From an uncultured Lachnospiraceae bacterium (GTDB taxonomy: Bacteria > Bacillota > Clostridia > Lachnospirales > Lachnospiraceae), in assembly GCA_947169385.1 (NCBI GenBank), contig CAMVPR010000014.1, positions 1 through 58,379 on the forward strand: a DNA stretch of 58,379 bases, given 5' to 3'. How positions within the stretch are numbered: the first letter of the stretch is position 1; every line of letters starts with the position of its first letter. The notes under the pieces are model-generated. The model searched no databases and was not told the DNA's origin. It saw nothing but the letters and a program-made list of their open reading frames with translations. Of this stretch, positions 40,466-50,360 are shown piece by piece. A program made the translations under genes and the position numbers.

Positions 40466-41798
40466 TGATGTTTCTGCTTTGATTGATATAGATATCTTAA
40501 AAGAATATGACGGCTTTGTTATCGGTTTCTCGGGCGGCGCAGATTCTATGGCTTTGCTTATCTGTTTAGCAGATTTGGCAAATGAAGGCTTGATACCAAA
40601 AGAAAGAATTGTCGCCGTTCACGTTAATCACAACATCAGGGGCGATGAAGCTTTAAGAGACAGAGATTTTACCAAGGAGGCCGCTTTAAAGTACGGGATT
40701 GCCTACAAGGAATACAGTGGGGATGTGACTGCATTTGCAGGAGAATGGAAAGTGAGTGTCGAGGAAGCCGGAAGGATATATAGAAGAAGTTGTTTTAAAG
40801 AAGCTGCTGCTACGCTTGATGCCAAGAAGGTGGCTGTAGTTTTGGCACACCATGCCGATGACCAGGCGGAGACATTTTTCTTCAGAATCGCAAGAGGCAC
40901 GGGAAGCTACGGATTAGCGGGCATTAAGCTGGTTACGGTCCAGGATGGACTTACCTATTTAAGACCTTTTTTGCATGTCAGGAAGTCTGAACTGATAAGC
41001 TATCTTGATGCCAAGAGTGAGAGTTATGTAACAGATTCCACGAATCTTGATAATGATTATTCAAGGAATTACGTGAGAAATGTTATTATTCCCGAGCTTG
41101 AGAAACTCAATCCGAATGTCGTGGAGCATGTTATCTCATTGTCTGAGCAGATTCTTAATGAACAGGAATACTTTACTAAGTGTGCTAAAGACTACATTGA
41201 TACTCACGTTAACACTCACGTGTATGGCGAGCAGTATTTGGATTGCGCCGATTTTGACAATACAGATGGTGTGATTAAGTTCTACATTATCAGGGAATAC
41301 TTGAGTTCTTTAGGAATTAGCCTAAAGGACATCAACAGAAGTCATTACGAGAAGATGGCTGACTTTAGCGAGGCTTCGGATGCTTTGACCCTCCCTAACA
41401 ATCTCAAGGTTATAAAGCGTTACAAGAGACTTTATGTTGAGACAAATGATAGAAAAACAGTTCGATTTTCGGTAACATTTGACGAAGTATCCAAAGAAAT
41501 TGCCGATAAAATCGGCAAAAAAACCTATACTAAGATTGTAGATTGTGATAAAATAGGGAGTACGCTTGTTGTTAGAAGACACATGGAGGGTGATTATATT
41601 ATCATCGACAAGAAAGGTACCAGGAAGAAGCTTAACCGTTTCTTTATCGATGAGAAGATACCCGTCAATATGAGGGATGACATTATTCTTGTGGCTGACG
41701 GAAGCGAGATTGTGTGGGTGGTAGGATACAGGCTTAACGTAAGGTATTACGTTACCGATGAGACTACCAGATTTATAAGGCTATGTGCGGAGGAATAG
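40458..41798 (+). CDS. tilS: tRNA(Ile)-lysidine synthetase
   Basis: A 446-aa ATP-dependent enzyme that changes C34 of tRNA-Ile(CAU) into lysidine so that it reads AUA codons. The PP-loop is FSGGADSM (residues 24-31); HHADDQAETFFFRIARGTG and the C-terminal lysidine-domain end are family-typical. The gene starts inside the natB 3-prime end and is followed 2 bp later by hpt and then ftsH, the classic tilS-hpt-ftsH order of Firmicutes. Confidence 0.95.
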   Translation: MHDDVSALIDIDILKEYDGFVIGFSGGADSMALLICLADLANEGLIPKERIVAVHVNHNIRGDEALRDRDFTKEAALKYGIAYKEYSGDVTAFAGEWKVSVEEAGRIYRRSCFKEAAATLDAKKVAVVLAHHADDQAETFFFRIARGTGSYGLAGIKLVTVQDGLTYLRPFLHVRKSELISYLDAKSESYVTDSTNLDNDYSRNYVRNVIIPELEKLNPNVVEHVISLSEQILNEQEYFTKCAKDYIDTHVNTHVYGEQYLDCADFDNTDGVIKFYIIREYLSSLGISLKDINRSHYEKMADFSEASDALTLPNNLKVIKRYKRLYVETNDRKTVRFSVTFDEVSKEIADKIGKKTYTKIVDCDKIGSTLVVRRHMEGDYIIIDKKGTRKKLNRFFIDEKIPVNMRDDIILVADGSEIVWVVGYRLNVRYYVTDETTRFIRLCAEE

Positions 41799-41800
41799 TG

Positions 41801-42331
41801 ATGAAAGACAGTAATGTACGCGTTATGCTCGAGGAATCAGAGGTTGACGCAAGAATAGATGATTTAGGCTCTCAGATTACTAAGGATTATCAGGGTGAGG
41901 AAGTTCACCTTATATGTATCCTAAAGGGTGGAGCCTTTTTTGCGTGTGAATTGGCTAAGAGGATTGATCTTCCTTTGTCTATTGACTTTATGTGTGTTTC
42001 AAGCTACGGCAATAACACTGTAAGCTCAGGTACCGTTAAGATTGTCAAGGATCTTGACGAGTCCATCGAGGACAAGAATGTCATAATAGCAGAGGATATC
42101 GTGGATTCAGGTAAGACCTTAAGTGAGCTTGTACCTATGCTTATGAAGAGGAATCCTAAGAGCATTGAGATATGCACTCTTTTGAGTAAGCCGGAGCGCA
42201 GAGAGTATGACGTTAAAGTTAAGTATACCGGATTTACCATTCCGGATGAGTTCGTAGTAGGATACGGATTAGACTATGCTCAGAAGTATCGCAATCTGCC
42301 ATATATTGGCGTTGTAGAGAGCGACGATTAG
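41801..42331 (+). CDS. hpt: Hypoxanthine phosphoribosyltransferase
   Basis: A 176-aa purine salvage enzyme making IMP or GMP from hypoxanthine or guanine and PRPP. The PRPP-binding motif is IIAEDIVDSGKTL, the N-terminal loop is LKGGAFFACELAKRI, and the base-pocket end reads PDEFVVGYGLDYAQKYRNLPYIG. The start at 41801 is chosen for GGAGG 7 bp upstream; a longer start overlaps tilS. In Bacillus this protein also partners FtsH expression through the shared operon. Confidence 0.96.
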   Translation: MKDSNVRVMLEESEVDARIDDLGSQITKDYQGEEVHLICILKGGAFFACELAKRIDLPLSIDFMCVSSYGNNTVSSGTVKIVKDLDESIEDKNVIIAEDIVDSGKTLSELVPMLMKRNPKSIEICTLLSKPERREYDVKVKYTGFTIPDEFVVGYGLDYAQKYRNLPYIGVVESDD

Positions 42332-42342
42332 GAGGTTTTTTA

Positions 42343-44202
42343 GTGAACAAAAGGACAGGACTTGGAGTAACATTTTACTTTATACTAATCTTGGCGTGCT
42401 TTTTGGGATTCTATCTTTATTATCAGAGTTCCAGAAGACCGGTCAATGAGTATACAATGAGTGAATTTAAGACAGATCTTGCTGAAGATAATGTAGACAG
42501 CGTTATCATCAAGCAGAATATGGAGGTTCCTACCGGTGTTGTATCGGTTTCGTTTAGATTGGGATCGGCCAAAGAATTCTACGTTTCTGATGTCAATTAT
42601 ATCACTACCGAGGTACTTAAAGACTATCCGAAGGTTAAGGTGCATCTTCAGGATGTGTCAAGACCGGGATTACTTGCGACTTTGTTACCGTACATCATAG
42701 TCGGTATCATTTGTATAGTTATAATATCTATTGTCGGAAGTCAGGCCGGTGGTGGAGCCGGCGGTGGCGGAAGAGTTATGAGCTTTGGTAAGAGCAAGGC
42801 AAGGATGACCAACGGCGAAGACATAGAAACTGATTTCTCTAAAGTTGCGGGCTTAGAGGAGGAGAAGGAAGAGGTCAGCGAGATTGTTGATTTCTTAAAG
42901 GATCCTACCAAGTTCGTTGAGGCGGGTGCTCGTATTCCTAAGGGAGTAATTATGGTGGGCCCTCCGGGAACAGGTAAGACTCTTCTTGCCAAGGCTATCG
43001 CAGGAGAGGCTAAGGTTCCGTTTTTCAGTATTTCGGGTTCAGATTTCGTCGAGATGTTTGTCGGTGTAGGTGCGAGCAGAGTTAGAGATCTTTTTGCTGA
43101 AGCCAAGATGAACTCACCTTGTATCATTTTCATCGATGAGATTGATGCTGTGGCCAGACGTCGAGGCAGCGGCCTTGGCGGCGGACATGACGAGAGAGAG
43201 CAGACACTTAACCAGATGCTTGTTGAGATGGATGGGTTCGGTGTTAACGAAGGAATTATCGTTATAGCGGCAACCAACCGTGTTGATATACTTGATCCTG
43301 CTATTCTTAGACCGGGTCGATTCGATCGTAAGGTTTACATTGGTAAGCCTGATGTCAAGGGTAGAGAGGATATTTTGAAGATTCATACCAAGGACAAATC
43401 ACTTGCCGAGGATGTTGATCTTCACGAGATTGCAAGGACGACAGTAGGATTTGCGGGTGCAGACTTAGAGAACCTTATGAATGAGTCTGCAATTTATGCT
43501 GCAAGAGATGATCGTAAGTTTATCAAGAAGGAAGATGTTGACAGAGCATTTATCAAGGTCGGCATCGGAACTGAGAAGAAGAGCAGGCTCGTGCCTGACA
43601 AAGAGAGAAGAATTACCGCGTACCACGAGACGGGACATGCAATTCTGTTTCATTTGCTCCCGGATGTGGGACCTGTACATACGGTTTCTATTATACCGAC
43701 CGGTATAGGAGCGGGCGGATATACCATGCCGCTTCCTGAAAATGACAATACTTACTTAACTAAGGGTAAGATGCTTCAGGATATTAAGGTCAGCATGGGA
43801 GGACGTATTGCCGAGGAGCTTATATTTGACGATGTGACAACCGGTGCATCGCAGGATATCAAGCAGGCTACAGCTTATGCTAGAGCGATGGTTACCAAGT
43901 ATGGTTTCTCTGAGAAGTTAGGTTTTATCAACTATGAGACTCAAGAGGACGACGAGGTATTCTTAGGTCGCGATTTAGGTCACGCTAAGCCTTACGGTGA
44001 AGCTATTTCTAAGACTATCGATAAAGAAGTTAAACGCATTATTGATGAGTGCTATGAGGATGCTAAGCGCATCATCATGGAGAATATGGATGTTCTTCAC
44101 AAATGTTCAGAGATACTGCTTGAGAGGGAGCGTATAGATCGTAAGGAGTTTGAGGCTCTGTTTGAACCTCAGGAGACTTTAGAACCTGAGCCTGCAGAGT
44201 AA
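42343..44202 (+). CDS. ftsH: ATP-dependent zinc metalloprotease FtsH
   Basis: A 619-aa membrane AAA+ protease for membrane-protein quality control and regulator turnover. Two N-terminal membrane helices (about 8-26 and 107-129) frame a small external domain; a Gly-rich linker follows. Walker A is GPPGTGKT from residue 206, Walker B is [11 protein letters not shown], the second region of homology is [12 protein letters not shown], and the zinc motif is HETGH from residue 428. It starts with GTG, with GGAGG 9 bp upstream. It closes the tilS-hpt-ftsH operon. Confidence 0.97.
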   Translation: MNKRTGLGVTFYFILILACFLGFYLYYQSSRRPVNEYTMSEFKTDLAEDNVDSVIIKQNMEVPTGVVSVSFRLGSAKEFYVSDVNYITTEVLKDYPKVKVHLQDVSRPGLLATLLPYIIVGIICIVIISIVGSQAGGGAGGGGRVMSFGKSKARMTNGEDIETDFSKVAGLEEEKEEVSEIVDFLKDPTKFVEAGARIPKGVIMVGPPGTGKTLLAKAIAGEAKVPFFSISGSDFVEMFVGVGASRVRDLFAEAKMNSPCIIFIDEIDAVARRRGSGLGGGHDEREQTLNQMLVEMDGFGVNEGIIVIAATNRVDILDPAILRPGRFDRKVYIGKPDVKGREDILKIHTKDKSLAEDVDLHEIARTTVGFAGADLENLMNESAIYAARDDRKFIKKEDVDRAFIKVGIGTEKKSRLVPDKERRITAYHETGHAILFHLLPDVGPVHTVSIIPTGIGAGGYTMPLPENDNTYLTKGKMLQDIKVSMGGRIAEELIFDDVTTGASQDIKQATAYARAMVTKYGFSEKLGFINYETQEDDEVFLGRDLGHAKPYGEAISKTIDKEVKRIIDECYEDAKRIIMENMDVLHKCSEILLERERIDRKEFEALFEPQETLEPEPAE

Positions 44203-44240
44203 GGGTATATAGAGTGTTAGCAAGGAGGAGAGGCGGCACT

Positions 44241-44273
44241 ATGCTGTCTTTAGAATATGGAATTACAGATTAA
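44241..44273 (+). CDS. Possible 10-codon leader peptide overlapping the GH13 start
   Basis: The strong AAGGAGGAG at 44222 faces an ATG at 44241 that opens a frame of only ten codons (MLSLEYGITD), ending at 44273, past the GH13 start at 44257 and in another frame. It may couple ribosomes to the downstream start. No protein evidence; could be coincidence. Confidence 0.3.
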   Translation: MLSLEYGITD

Positions 44274-46362
44274 TACTTCCCTTCAGTCGGATATATTAAA
44301 AAAGAAAGTATATATTAATGCTTGTATGCCTGTAATCAACCAGGATGCGCTTTTTGCTGATGGTACCAAAGAATACAGGTATCCGCCTGAACCTAGACCT
44401 AACGAGGGCGTCAGGCTTAAGTTTAGAACCGCTAAGGACAATGTTGACGCTGTTTATGTACGTGTTGATGACAACAGACTTAGGATGAATCGAATTTCAT
44501 CCGACAGATTGTTTGACTACTATGAAGCTGAAGTTGCACTTGGAGATAAGCCAATCAGCTATTGTTTTGAGATAGTTTCGGGTAGATGTACTTGCTACTA
44601 TCACAAACGAGGAGTTGACAGGGACATTAATCCATACTACAATTTTACGCTGGTACCGGGATTTACAACACCCGAGTGGGCTAAAGGTGCGGTATTCTAT
44701 CAGATTTATGTCGATAGATTCTGCAATGGTGACAAGTCTAACGACGTAGTTGATGGTGAGTATATCTACATCGGAGAGCCTGTTATTCAGGTTAAGGATT
44801 GGGATGAGTATCCTAAGGAGATGGATGTCAGGTGCTTTTATGGCGGAGATTTAAAGGGTGTCATGGATAAGCTTGACTACCTTAAGGATCTTGGTGTAGA
44901 TGTCATTTACTTTAATCCACTCTTCGTATCGCCTTCCAATCACAAGTACGATATTCAGGACTATGATTACATAGATCCGCATTTCGGTGTGATTGTAAAT
45001 GATGGCGGTGAGCCTTTAGAAGAGGGAGTTTGGGATAACAACAAGGCGACTAAGTATATCAGAAGAGTTACCGACAAGGCTAACTTAGAAGCAAGTAATC
45101 AGCTGTTTATCAAGCTTGTGGAGGAGATTCATAACCGTGGAATGAAGGTTATCTTGGACGGTGTGTTCAATCACTGCGGTTCATTCAACAAATGGCTTGA
45201 TAAAGAGAGAATATACGAGAAGGAAGTCGGCTATGCCAAGGGAGCATTTGTCGATAAGGAGAGTCCTTACAACTCCTTCTTTAGATTTCATGAGGACAAC
45301 TGGCCTTACAATAATTCGTACGATGGTTGGTGGGGACATGACACTCTTCCGAAGCTTAACTACGAAGGCAGTGAGAAGCTATATAACTACATTTTAGATA
45401 TAGGACGCAAATGGGTCAGCCCACCGTTCAATGTAGATGGTTGGAGGCTTGATGTGGCTGCGGATTTAGGACATTCTCCTGAATATAACCACCAGTTCTG
45501 GAGAGATTTCAGGAGGGCTGTTAAGTCAGCTAACCCTAATGCAATCATTTTAGCCGAGCATTACGGCGATCCTAGTAGCTGGTTAAAGGGTGATCAGTGG
45601 GATACAGTCATGAACTATGACGCCTTTATGGAACCTATAACCTGGTTCCTAACCGGTATGGAGAAGCACAGTGACGAGTTTAGAGGAGATCTTTTAGGTA
45701 ACATCGATGCTTTTAAGGGGTCGATGGAACATCATATGTCAAGGTTTCACACGAGCTCTCTGCAGGTGGCGATGAATGAGTTATCTAACCACGACCATTC
45801 AAGATTTTTGACGAGGACCAACAGACGAGTAGGAAGAACCAACTCGCTTGGTGCTGAGGCTGCCAATGACAATGTTAATAAAGGAGTATTAAGAGAGGCT
45901 GTTGTTATGCAGATGACATGGCCCGGCGCTCCTACAATATATTACGGTGATGAAGCCGGACTTTGCGGATGGACAGACCCTGACAACAGGCGTACTTATC
46001 CGTGGGGACATGAGGACCACGATCTTATAAGGTTTCACAAGGATATCATCGCTGTACATAAGAGCAGTCAAGCTCTTATGACCGGTTCTATCAAGTTCTT
46101 ATACGGACAGCACAAGCTTCTTTGTTATGGAAGATTTGATGCAAATGATAAGTTCCTGATATGTATCAATAACAATTATGAAGATGTTTTTGTTAAGGTT
46201 CCGGTGTGGCAGCTTAATATACCTAATTCCACACACATGGTTAAGGTTATTGAGACTACAGAAGAAGGCTACACAACCGAGTCGATGCAGTATGTTGTGC
46301 TGGATGGCGCGGTCGAGATTAACCTTAAGAAGATATCTGCAGTAGTACTTAGATCAATATAA
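44257..46362 (+). CDS. GH13 family alpha-glucosidase/neopullulanase-like enzyme
   Basis: A 701-aa cytosolic (no signal peptide) glycoside hydrolase of the alpha-amylase family. An N-terminal beta domain (about 1-130, CBM34-like) precedes the TIM barrel. Catalytic residues visible: nucleophile Asp399 in GWRLDVAADL, acid Glu434 in ILAEHYG and Asp513 in NELSNHDHSRF. The layout fits the neopullulanase/cyclomaltodextrinase group, which breaks down maltodextrins or branched oligosaccharides inside the cell. An in-frame TAG at 44251 fixes the start at or after 44254; the ATG at 44257 lacks a ribosome binding site of its own. Together with glgCD it may serve glycogen turnover. Confidence 0.9.
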   Translation: MELQINTSLQSDILKKKVYINACMPVINQDALFADGTKEYRYPPEPRPNEGVRLKFRTAKDNVDAVYVRVDDNRLRMNRISSDRLFDYYEAEVALGDKPISYCFEIVSGRCTCYYHKRGVDRDINPYYNFTLVPGFTTPEWAKGAVFYQIYVDRFCNGDKSNDVVDGEYIYIGEPVIQVKDWDEYPKEMDVRCFYGGDLKGVMDKLDYLKDLGVDVIYFNPLFVSPSNHKYDIQDYDYIDPHFGVIVNDGGEPLEEGVWDNNKATKYIRRVTDKANLEASNQLFIKLVEEIHNRGMKVILDGVFNHCGSFNKWLDKERIYEKEVGYAKGAFVDKESPYNSFFRFHEDNWPYNNSYDGWWGHDTLPKLNYEGSEKLYNYILDIGRKWVSPPFNVDGWRLDVAADLGHSPEYNHQFWRDFRRAVKSANPNAIILAEHYGDPSSWLKGDQWDTVMNYDAFMEPITWFLTGMEKHSDEFRGDLLGNIDAFKGSMEHHMSRFHTSSLQVAMNELSNHDHSRFLTRTNRRVGRTNSLGAEAANDNVNKGVLREAVVMQMTWPGAPTIYYGDEAGLCGWTDPDNRRTYPWGHEDHDLIRFHKDIIAVHKSSQALMTGSIKFLYGQHKLLCYGRFDANDKFLICINNNYEDVFVKVPVWQLNIPNSTHMVKVIETTEEGYTTESMQYVVLDGAVEINLKKISAVVLRSI

Positions 46363-46382
46363 ATGAGTGGAGGATGCTTACA

Positions 46383-47255
46383 ATGAGTAGCCCTGAAAAG
46401 GAACAATTAGGAAAGGTTGACAATGAGCTTTCGAAAGTCAATTCTGCTGCCGTGGGCAGTCAGGGAGGCAATGACGGACAGATATTAGACAACATCAATG
46501 AAGAAGCTAATCTGATGCCTTTGTTTATCATGCTTGGAGCTGTAGCGGTTCTTCTTATAGTATTTATAGTTGTCAAGCTATCAGGCAATAAAGAAGAGGT
46601 TATTCCGCCTTATGAGCTCACATATTCGCAAGCAGAGATTAAAACTGCTGAAGACTTCGGTGATACCGTGGCCGGCTACATCAAGGATACCGCTAAGGAT
46701 GTAGTTAATGAGCGCTACGAGAATACAGTGTTTGTCGGAGATTCGCTTACAGAAGGCTTAAGCTATTATGGATATCAGGAGATAGACCATGTTATAGCTG
46801 AGAGAGGTACAAGTATCGAGCAGGCGATGGGCAGAATCAAGAAGATAGCTAAGCCAAAGCCGGATTATATTTTCGTGATGCTTGGAATCAACGATTTGAA
46901 CTACAGCATTTATTCTCTTGATGATATTGAAGCTAACTACATTAAGCTTATTGAGAAGCTTCACGACAAGATGCCTAATGCCAAGATTTACGCAGAGTCG
47001 CTTCTTCCGGTTACGAAGAGTTTTGCTAAGTCTCACAAGCTTTTGTCTAACAAGCGTATCAACACATTTAACAAGAGAATTAAGAAGATAGCCGGTAAGT
47101 ATGACTATGTGACATACTTAGATGTTCATTCTAAGTATGTGACAAGTAAGGGATGTCTCTCGTCTAAGATTAGTTCGGACGGATATCATTTGCAGCCGGA
47201 TGCCTATGAGAAATGGGTTAAATTGGTTAAAGAAACTCTTAAGAACGATAAATAA
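46383..47255 (+). CDS. Membrane-anchored SGNH/GDSL hydrolase
   Basis: A 290-aa protein with a polar N-terminus, one membrane helix (about 46-66) and an external SGNH hydrolase domain. Block I is FVGDSLTEGLSYYG with the nucleophile serine, block III is MLGINDLNY and block V is SSDGYHLQPDAY with the Asp-His pair. Such enzymes remove acyl groups from cell-wall glycans, lipids or esters; the substrate is unknown. GTGGAGG lies 9 bp before the chosen ATG, 20 bp after the GH13 gene, so they share a transcript with the following DUF4358 gene. Confidence 0.86.
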   Translation: MSSPEKEQLGKVDNELSKVNSAAVGSQGGNDGQILDNINEEANLMPLFIMLGAVAVLLIVFIVVKLSGNKEEVIPPYELTYSQAEIKTAEDFGDTVAGYIKDTAKDVVNERYENTVFVGDSLTEGLSYYGYQEIDHVIAERGTSIEQAMGRIKKIAKPKPDYIFVMLGINDLNYSIYSLDDIEANYIKLIEKLHDKMPNAKIYAESLLPVTKSFAKSHKLLSNKRINTFNKRIKKIAGKYDYVTYLDVHSKYVTSKGCLSSKISSDGYHLQPDAYEKWVKLVKETLKNDK

Positions 47256-47270
47256 GAAAGGACAATTGTA

Positions 47271-47912
47271 ATGAATAATTTAAGTAAGAAACAAGTAACG
47301 GCTCTTTATGTATTGGTAGCTATTGTGCTCGTATGTCTTGTAGGTGCGATTATAGTTGTAGTAAGAGGCGGAGATAAGGGCGGAAGCACTAAGACTGCTT
47401 CTAAACCGGCTATATCAACAGAGGCTAAAGACTCTGATGTCGGCAAGGACGATATCGATGCAAATGTTAAGAGCAATGACGAGATTAAGGATGGCGATGA
47501 GGCTCCTGAAGCCGGAGATATCGTTGGTTCTTCAGATATAGATTCGTTAATGAGTGAGTTGGTACCTATGATGGGACTTGCCAAGACTGTTGAGCTTGAT
47601 GCATCTAAAGTTGCTTACTATTACGAGCTTGACGAGAGTGACTTCAGTAACGCCAAGGGAGTTATCGGAGATGTTGCTTTAGCAGATGAGCTTGTTATTA
47701 TTGAGGCGAAAGACGCTTCGGGAGTTGACAAGATTAAAGCCGGTGCTGAGGGAAGACTTAAGAGTCAGAAGAGTTCGTTCCAGGATTACATTCCTGAGCA
47801 GTTCAAACGCCTTGATGGTGCTAAGATTGTTACAGCAGGCAATTATGTAATGTATGTTGTAAGTGATAATGCAGATAAGATAGTTGATAAGTTCAACGAG
47901 AAGCTTAACTAA
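47271..47912 (+). CDS. Membrane-anchored DUF4358 protein
   Basis: A 213-aa protein with one N-terminal membrane helix (about 10-31), an acidic, Asp/Ser-rich linker (about 35-95) and a C-terminal domain of the DUF4358 type (YYYELDESDF, then ADELVIIEAKD, KSQKSSFQDYIPEQF, GNYVMYVVSDN). The family is common in Lachnospiraceae and related Clostridia and has no known function. GAAAGGAC lies upstream, 15 bp after the SGNH hydrolase stop. Confidence 0.82.
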   Translation: MNNLSKKQVTALYVLVAIVLVCLVGAIIVVVRGGDKGGSTKTASKPAISTEAKDSDVGKDDIDANVKSNDEIKDGDEAPEAGDIVGSSDIDSLMSELVPMMGLAKTVELDASKVAYYYELDESDFSNAKGVIGDVALADELVIIEAKDASGVDKIKAGAEGRLKSQKSSFQDYIPEQFKRLDGAKIVTAGNYVMYVVSDNADKIVDKFNEKLN

Positions 47913-47920
47913 TAGTAAAG

Positions 47921-47953
47921 AAAAGTCGGGTAGTAAGTTACTACTCGACTCTT
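47921..47953. terminator. Bidirectional terminator
   Basis: AGTCGGGTAGTAA pairs with TTACTACTCGACT (one G-T pair), A-rich on the left and TCTTTA on the right, between two convergent genes. Confidence 0.75.
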
Positions 47954-48573
47954 TATGATATATCAGATTCTAATAATGATCTTAAACTAGTGACTATGAC
48001 ATCTTTATTGAGACTGTTAAGTTCGGTTGCTTTGTCGATAAGGTCGTATATTTCAGGAATCATATCTGCTTCAAGATATATTGAAGCTAATATCTTGTAT
48101 GTGGTGCTTACATCGCTTCCGATTGATACGGCGTAAGCGGCTAATGTCTTGATGCTGTCCGCATTACCGTCGTGATTCTCATCGTTAAGTGCTTTAATCC
48201 ACAGACCAAGATTAGATACCAAAGTAATATAGTTGTTGTCGTATTCTGTCAGATTGTTAAGGTTGGCAGGACCGTACATCATCTTAAGGTCAGTGTTGGT
48301 GTAACCCGTAAGATTGAGAATCTTAGAATCCCTAAGGCTTAATATCTTGTCCTGGTAACTCTTTATCGGTTCATGTGCATTATCGTCAAATGGCAGCTCA
48401 TCATATGGAATCTCAACATAGTCTAAATTGCTGATATCCTGCTTTCTGACGTTGTTGGCTTCATTTTCACGCTGCCAAAAAGCTTCGGATAAGGCTTTGC
48501 CCTTGTTGTTGCTTTTCTTGATTTCGTACATGGTCCATACGGCGAATATTACAAAAAAGACGAAAATAGGCAT
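47953..48573 (-). CDS. Membrane-anchored helical protein, unknown function
   Basis: A 206-aa protein with one N-terminal hydrophobic helix (about 2-19, PIFVFFVIFAVWTMYEI) and a cytosolic, mostly helical rest. The second half (from about residue 100) has TPR-like helical periodicity (LKMMYG, NNYITLVSNLGLWIKALN, STTYKILASIYLEADMIPEIYDLIDKA). I do not recognise the family. The start at 48573 has GAAAGG 9 bp upstream; a longer frame to 48603 would run into the opposite gene. Its start codon is only 29 bp from that of the divergent 36-aa peptide gene. Confidence 0.7.
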   Translation of the reverse strand: MPIFVFFVIFAVWTMYEIKKSNNKGKALSEAFWQRENEANNVRKQDISNLDYVEIPYDELPFDDNAHEPIKSYQDKILSLRDSKILNLTGYTNTDLKMMYGPANLNNLTEYDNNYITLVSNLGLWIKALNDENHDGNADSIKTLAAYAVSIGSDVSTTYKILASIYLEADMIPEIYDLIDKATELNSLNKDVIVTSLRSLLESDIS

Positions 48574-48602
48574 AATATCTATCCTTTCAAGGAGGTGAAA
48601 CA

Positions 48603-48713
48603 ATGATTAATTTTAATAAACCTAAGAACAAGCGCATCATGTCCATCGTAATCTTAGTTGTTATAGTTGCAATGGTATGTTCAATGTTGCTCTCAGGATT
48701 GTTCACTCAATAA
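48603..48713 (+). CDS. 36-aa single-pass membrane peptide
   Basis: A short frame with a very strong AAGGAGGTGA 4-7 bp before the ATG. The product has a basic start (MINFNKPKNKR) and one hydrophobic helix (about 13-33), and ends LSGLFTQ. It resembles in style the tiny stress-related membrane proteins of Firmicutes, but no family is assigned. It diverges from the gene at 48573, and the two ribosome binding sites stand back to back. Confidence 0.7.
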   Translation: MINFNKPKNKRIMSIVILVVIVAMVCSMLLSGLFTQ

Positions 48714-48841
48714 AAAATGATACAAAAAAGACTTTGTTTTGTCAATATTTTAGGCATTTTTGGTATATCCGTTACTGTAATGATATGTTAAAATCATTAA
48801 TTGTAGTATAAGTGACGGATATGGAAGGTTTGGTTTTTATC

Positions 48842-50359
48842 ATGTTAAAGAAGTTTTTAAAGATATTTTTGATAACAGTCGTAGTTCTTCTTATTGCGGC
48901 TATCGGAGTGTTTGGATATTATTACCACAAGATTTCAACAATAGCGAATGCTAAAGTTATATGTCAGGGCGTTACGATTGAGGGAATCGAGGTTGGTGGT
49001 CTCACCAAGCAGGAAGCTTATGACAAGGTTGAGGGCGAGCTTTCTTCTCTCAGTGATAAGAAGATTACTTTGACATATGAGGAGCATCAGGATACTTTAC
49101 CTTTATCAGATATTGGAATGAAGGTTACCGGAGTTGATGAGGCTGTCGAGGAGGCCTATAACCTTGGCAAGAAGGGTACAACCTGGCAGAGATATCAGGC
49201 AATCAACAATGGTGTCGGCGAGGGTAAGGATTTTACGATTGAGAAGAAGATATCTAAGGATCTTATGGCTGAGTACTTGGACAAGAATTCAGATTCCTTG
49301 GTTAGAACTGCTAAGAATGCAACCATGACTCGTAAGGACAGCCAGTTCGTTATTACTGAGGGCGTAAGAGGTATGGAGATACCTGCTGAAGCCAATACCA
49401 AGGCAATTAACGACTACTTAAGTACCAAGTGGGATGGCAATGATTTTTCATTTGAATTAATAGCAGATGAGGCAGATCCGGAGTACACTAAGGAAGACTT
49501 AGAGAAGGTATGTGATGTACTTGGTACATATTCTACTGATTTCTCGACTTCTTCATACAACAGAAGAGTCAATATCAGTAACGCGGCTTCTAAGATTAAC
49601 GACCACATGATTTATCCGGGTGAGGAATTTGGTTTGTTAGAGCTTATGGTTCCGTTCACCACGGACAATGGATATCAGGTTGCTCAGGCTTATTCGGCCG
49701 GTGAAGTGGTTGACTCTGTCGGTGGTGGAGTATGTCAGGTGGCAACTACGTTGTATAATGCTGTATTGCTTGCCGAGCTTGAGGTTGTTGAGAGATATAA
49801 TCACGGTATGGTTGTTTCTTACGTACCTTTATCACAGGACGCTGCTATATCAGAGGCAGGACACCAGGATTTCAAGTTCCGTAATAACCTGGATAATCCA
49901 GTTTACGTTGAGGCTTATACAGCAGGAACAACGGTAACATTTACGATATATGGCGTTGAAGAGAGACCTAAGGACAGAAAGGTCGAGTATGTCAGTGAGA
50001 ACGAGCAGACCATCAATCCGGGTAAGGATATTGTAACCAAGGATCCTTCAATGGCAGAAGGTAAGGAGATGGTTACTCAGCCTGCTCACATCGGATACAG
50101 AGCTAAGCTTTGGAAGGTTGTTTATGAGAATGGCAAGGAAGTCAGCCGTGATGTAATTAATACAAGTTACTATGCTCCTTCTGCAAGACGTGTTAATGTA
50201 GGTACCAAGAAGAGTGCTACTAAGCCTCAAGACAATACAACTAAGACTGACAATAATAAGAATAAGACCAATAAGCCAAAGACTACGGAAGCACCGGCAA
50301 CTGAGGCGCCTGCAACAGAGGAACCGGCCAATGATGATCCGGGGGCGGCAGAAGAGTAA
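48842..50359 (+). CDS. VanW-family cell-surface protein
   Basis: A 505-aa protein with an N-terminal signal anchor (about 5-27), a PG_binding_4-like region (about 40-200) and a VanW domain (about 230-370; NAASKINDHMIYPGEEFG and VGGGVCQVATTLYNAVL are hallmarks). A G5-like strand region follows (about 390-445), and then a Thr/Lys/Pro/Glu-rich tail with ATEAPATEEPA. VanW occurs in some vancomycin-resistance clusters but its function is unknown, and no other van gene is near, so resistance must not be inferred. The start is uncertain (48842 or 48821). Confidence 0.87.
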   Translation: MLKKFLKIFLITVVVLLIAAIGVFGYYYHKISTIANAKVICQGVTIEGIEVGGLTKQEAYDKVEGELSSLSDKKITLTYEEHQDTLPLSDIGMKVTGVDEAVEEAYNLGKKGTTWQRYQAINNGVGEGKDFTIEKKISKDLMAEYLDKNSDSLVRTAKNATMTRKDSQFVITEGVRGMEIPAEANTKAINDYLSTKWDGNDFSFELIADEADPEYTKEDLEKVCDVLGTYSTDFSTSSYNRRVNISNAASKINDHMIYPGEEFGLLELMVPFTTDNGYQVAQAYSAGEVVDSVGGGVCQVATTLYNAVLLAELEVVERYNHGMVVSYVPLSQDAAISEAGHQDFKFRNNLDNPVYVEAYTAGTTVTFTIYGVEERPKDRKVEYVSENEQTINPGKDIVTKDPSMAEGKEMVTQPAHIGYRAKLWKVVYENGKEVSRDVINTSYYAPSARRVNVGTKKSATKPQDNTTKTDNNKNKTNKPKTTEAPATEAPATEEPANDDPGAAEE

Positions 50360-50360
50360 T

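Noticed and set aside
48842-50359. Vancomycin-resistance gene
   Set aside because: VanW-domain proteins are common and of unknown function; no vanA/B ligase, vanH or vanX lies near.
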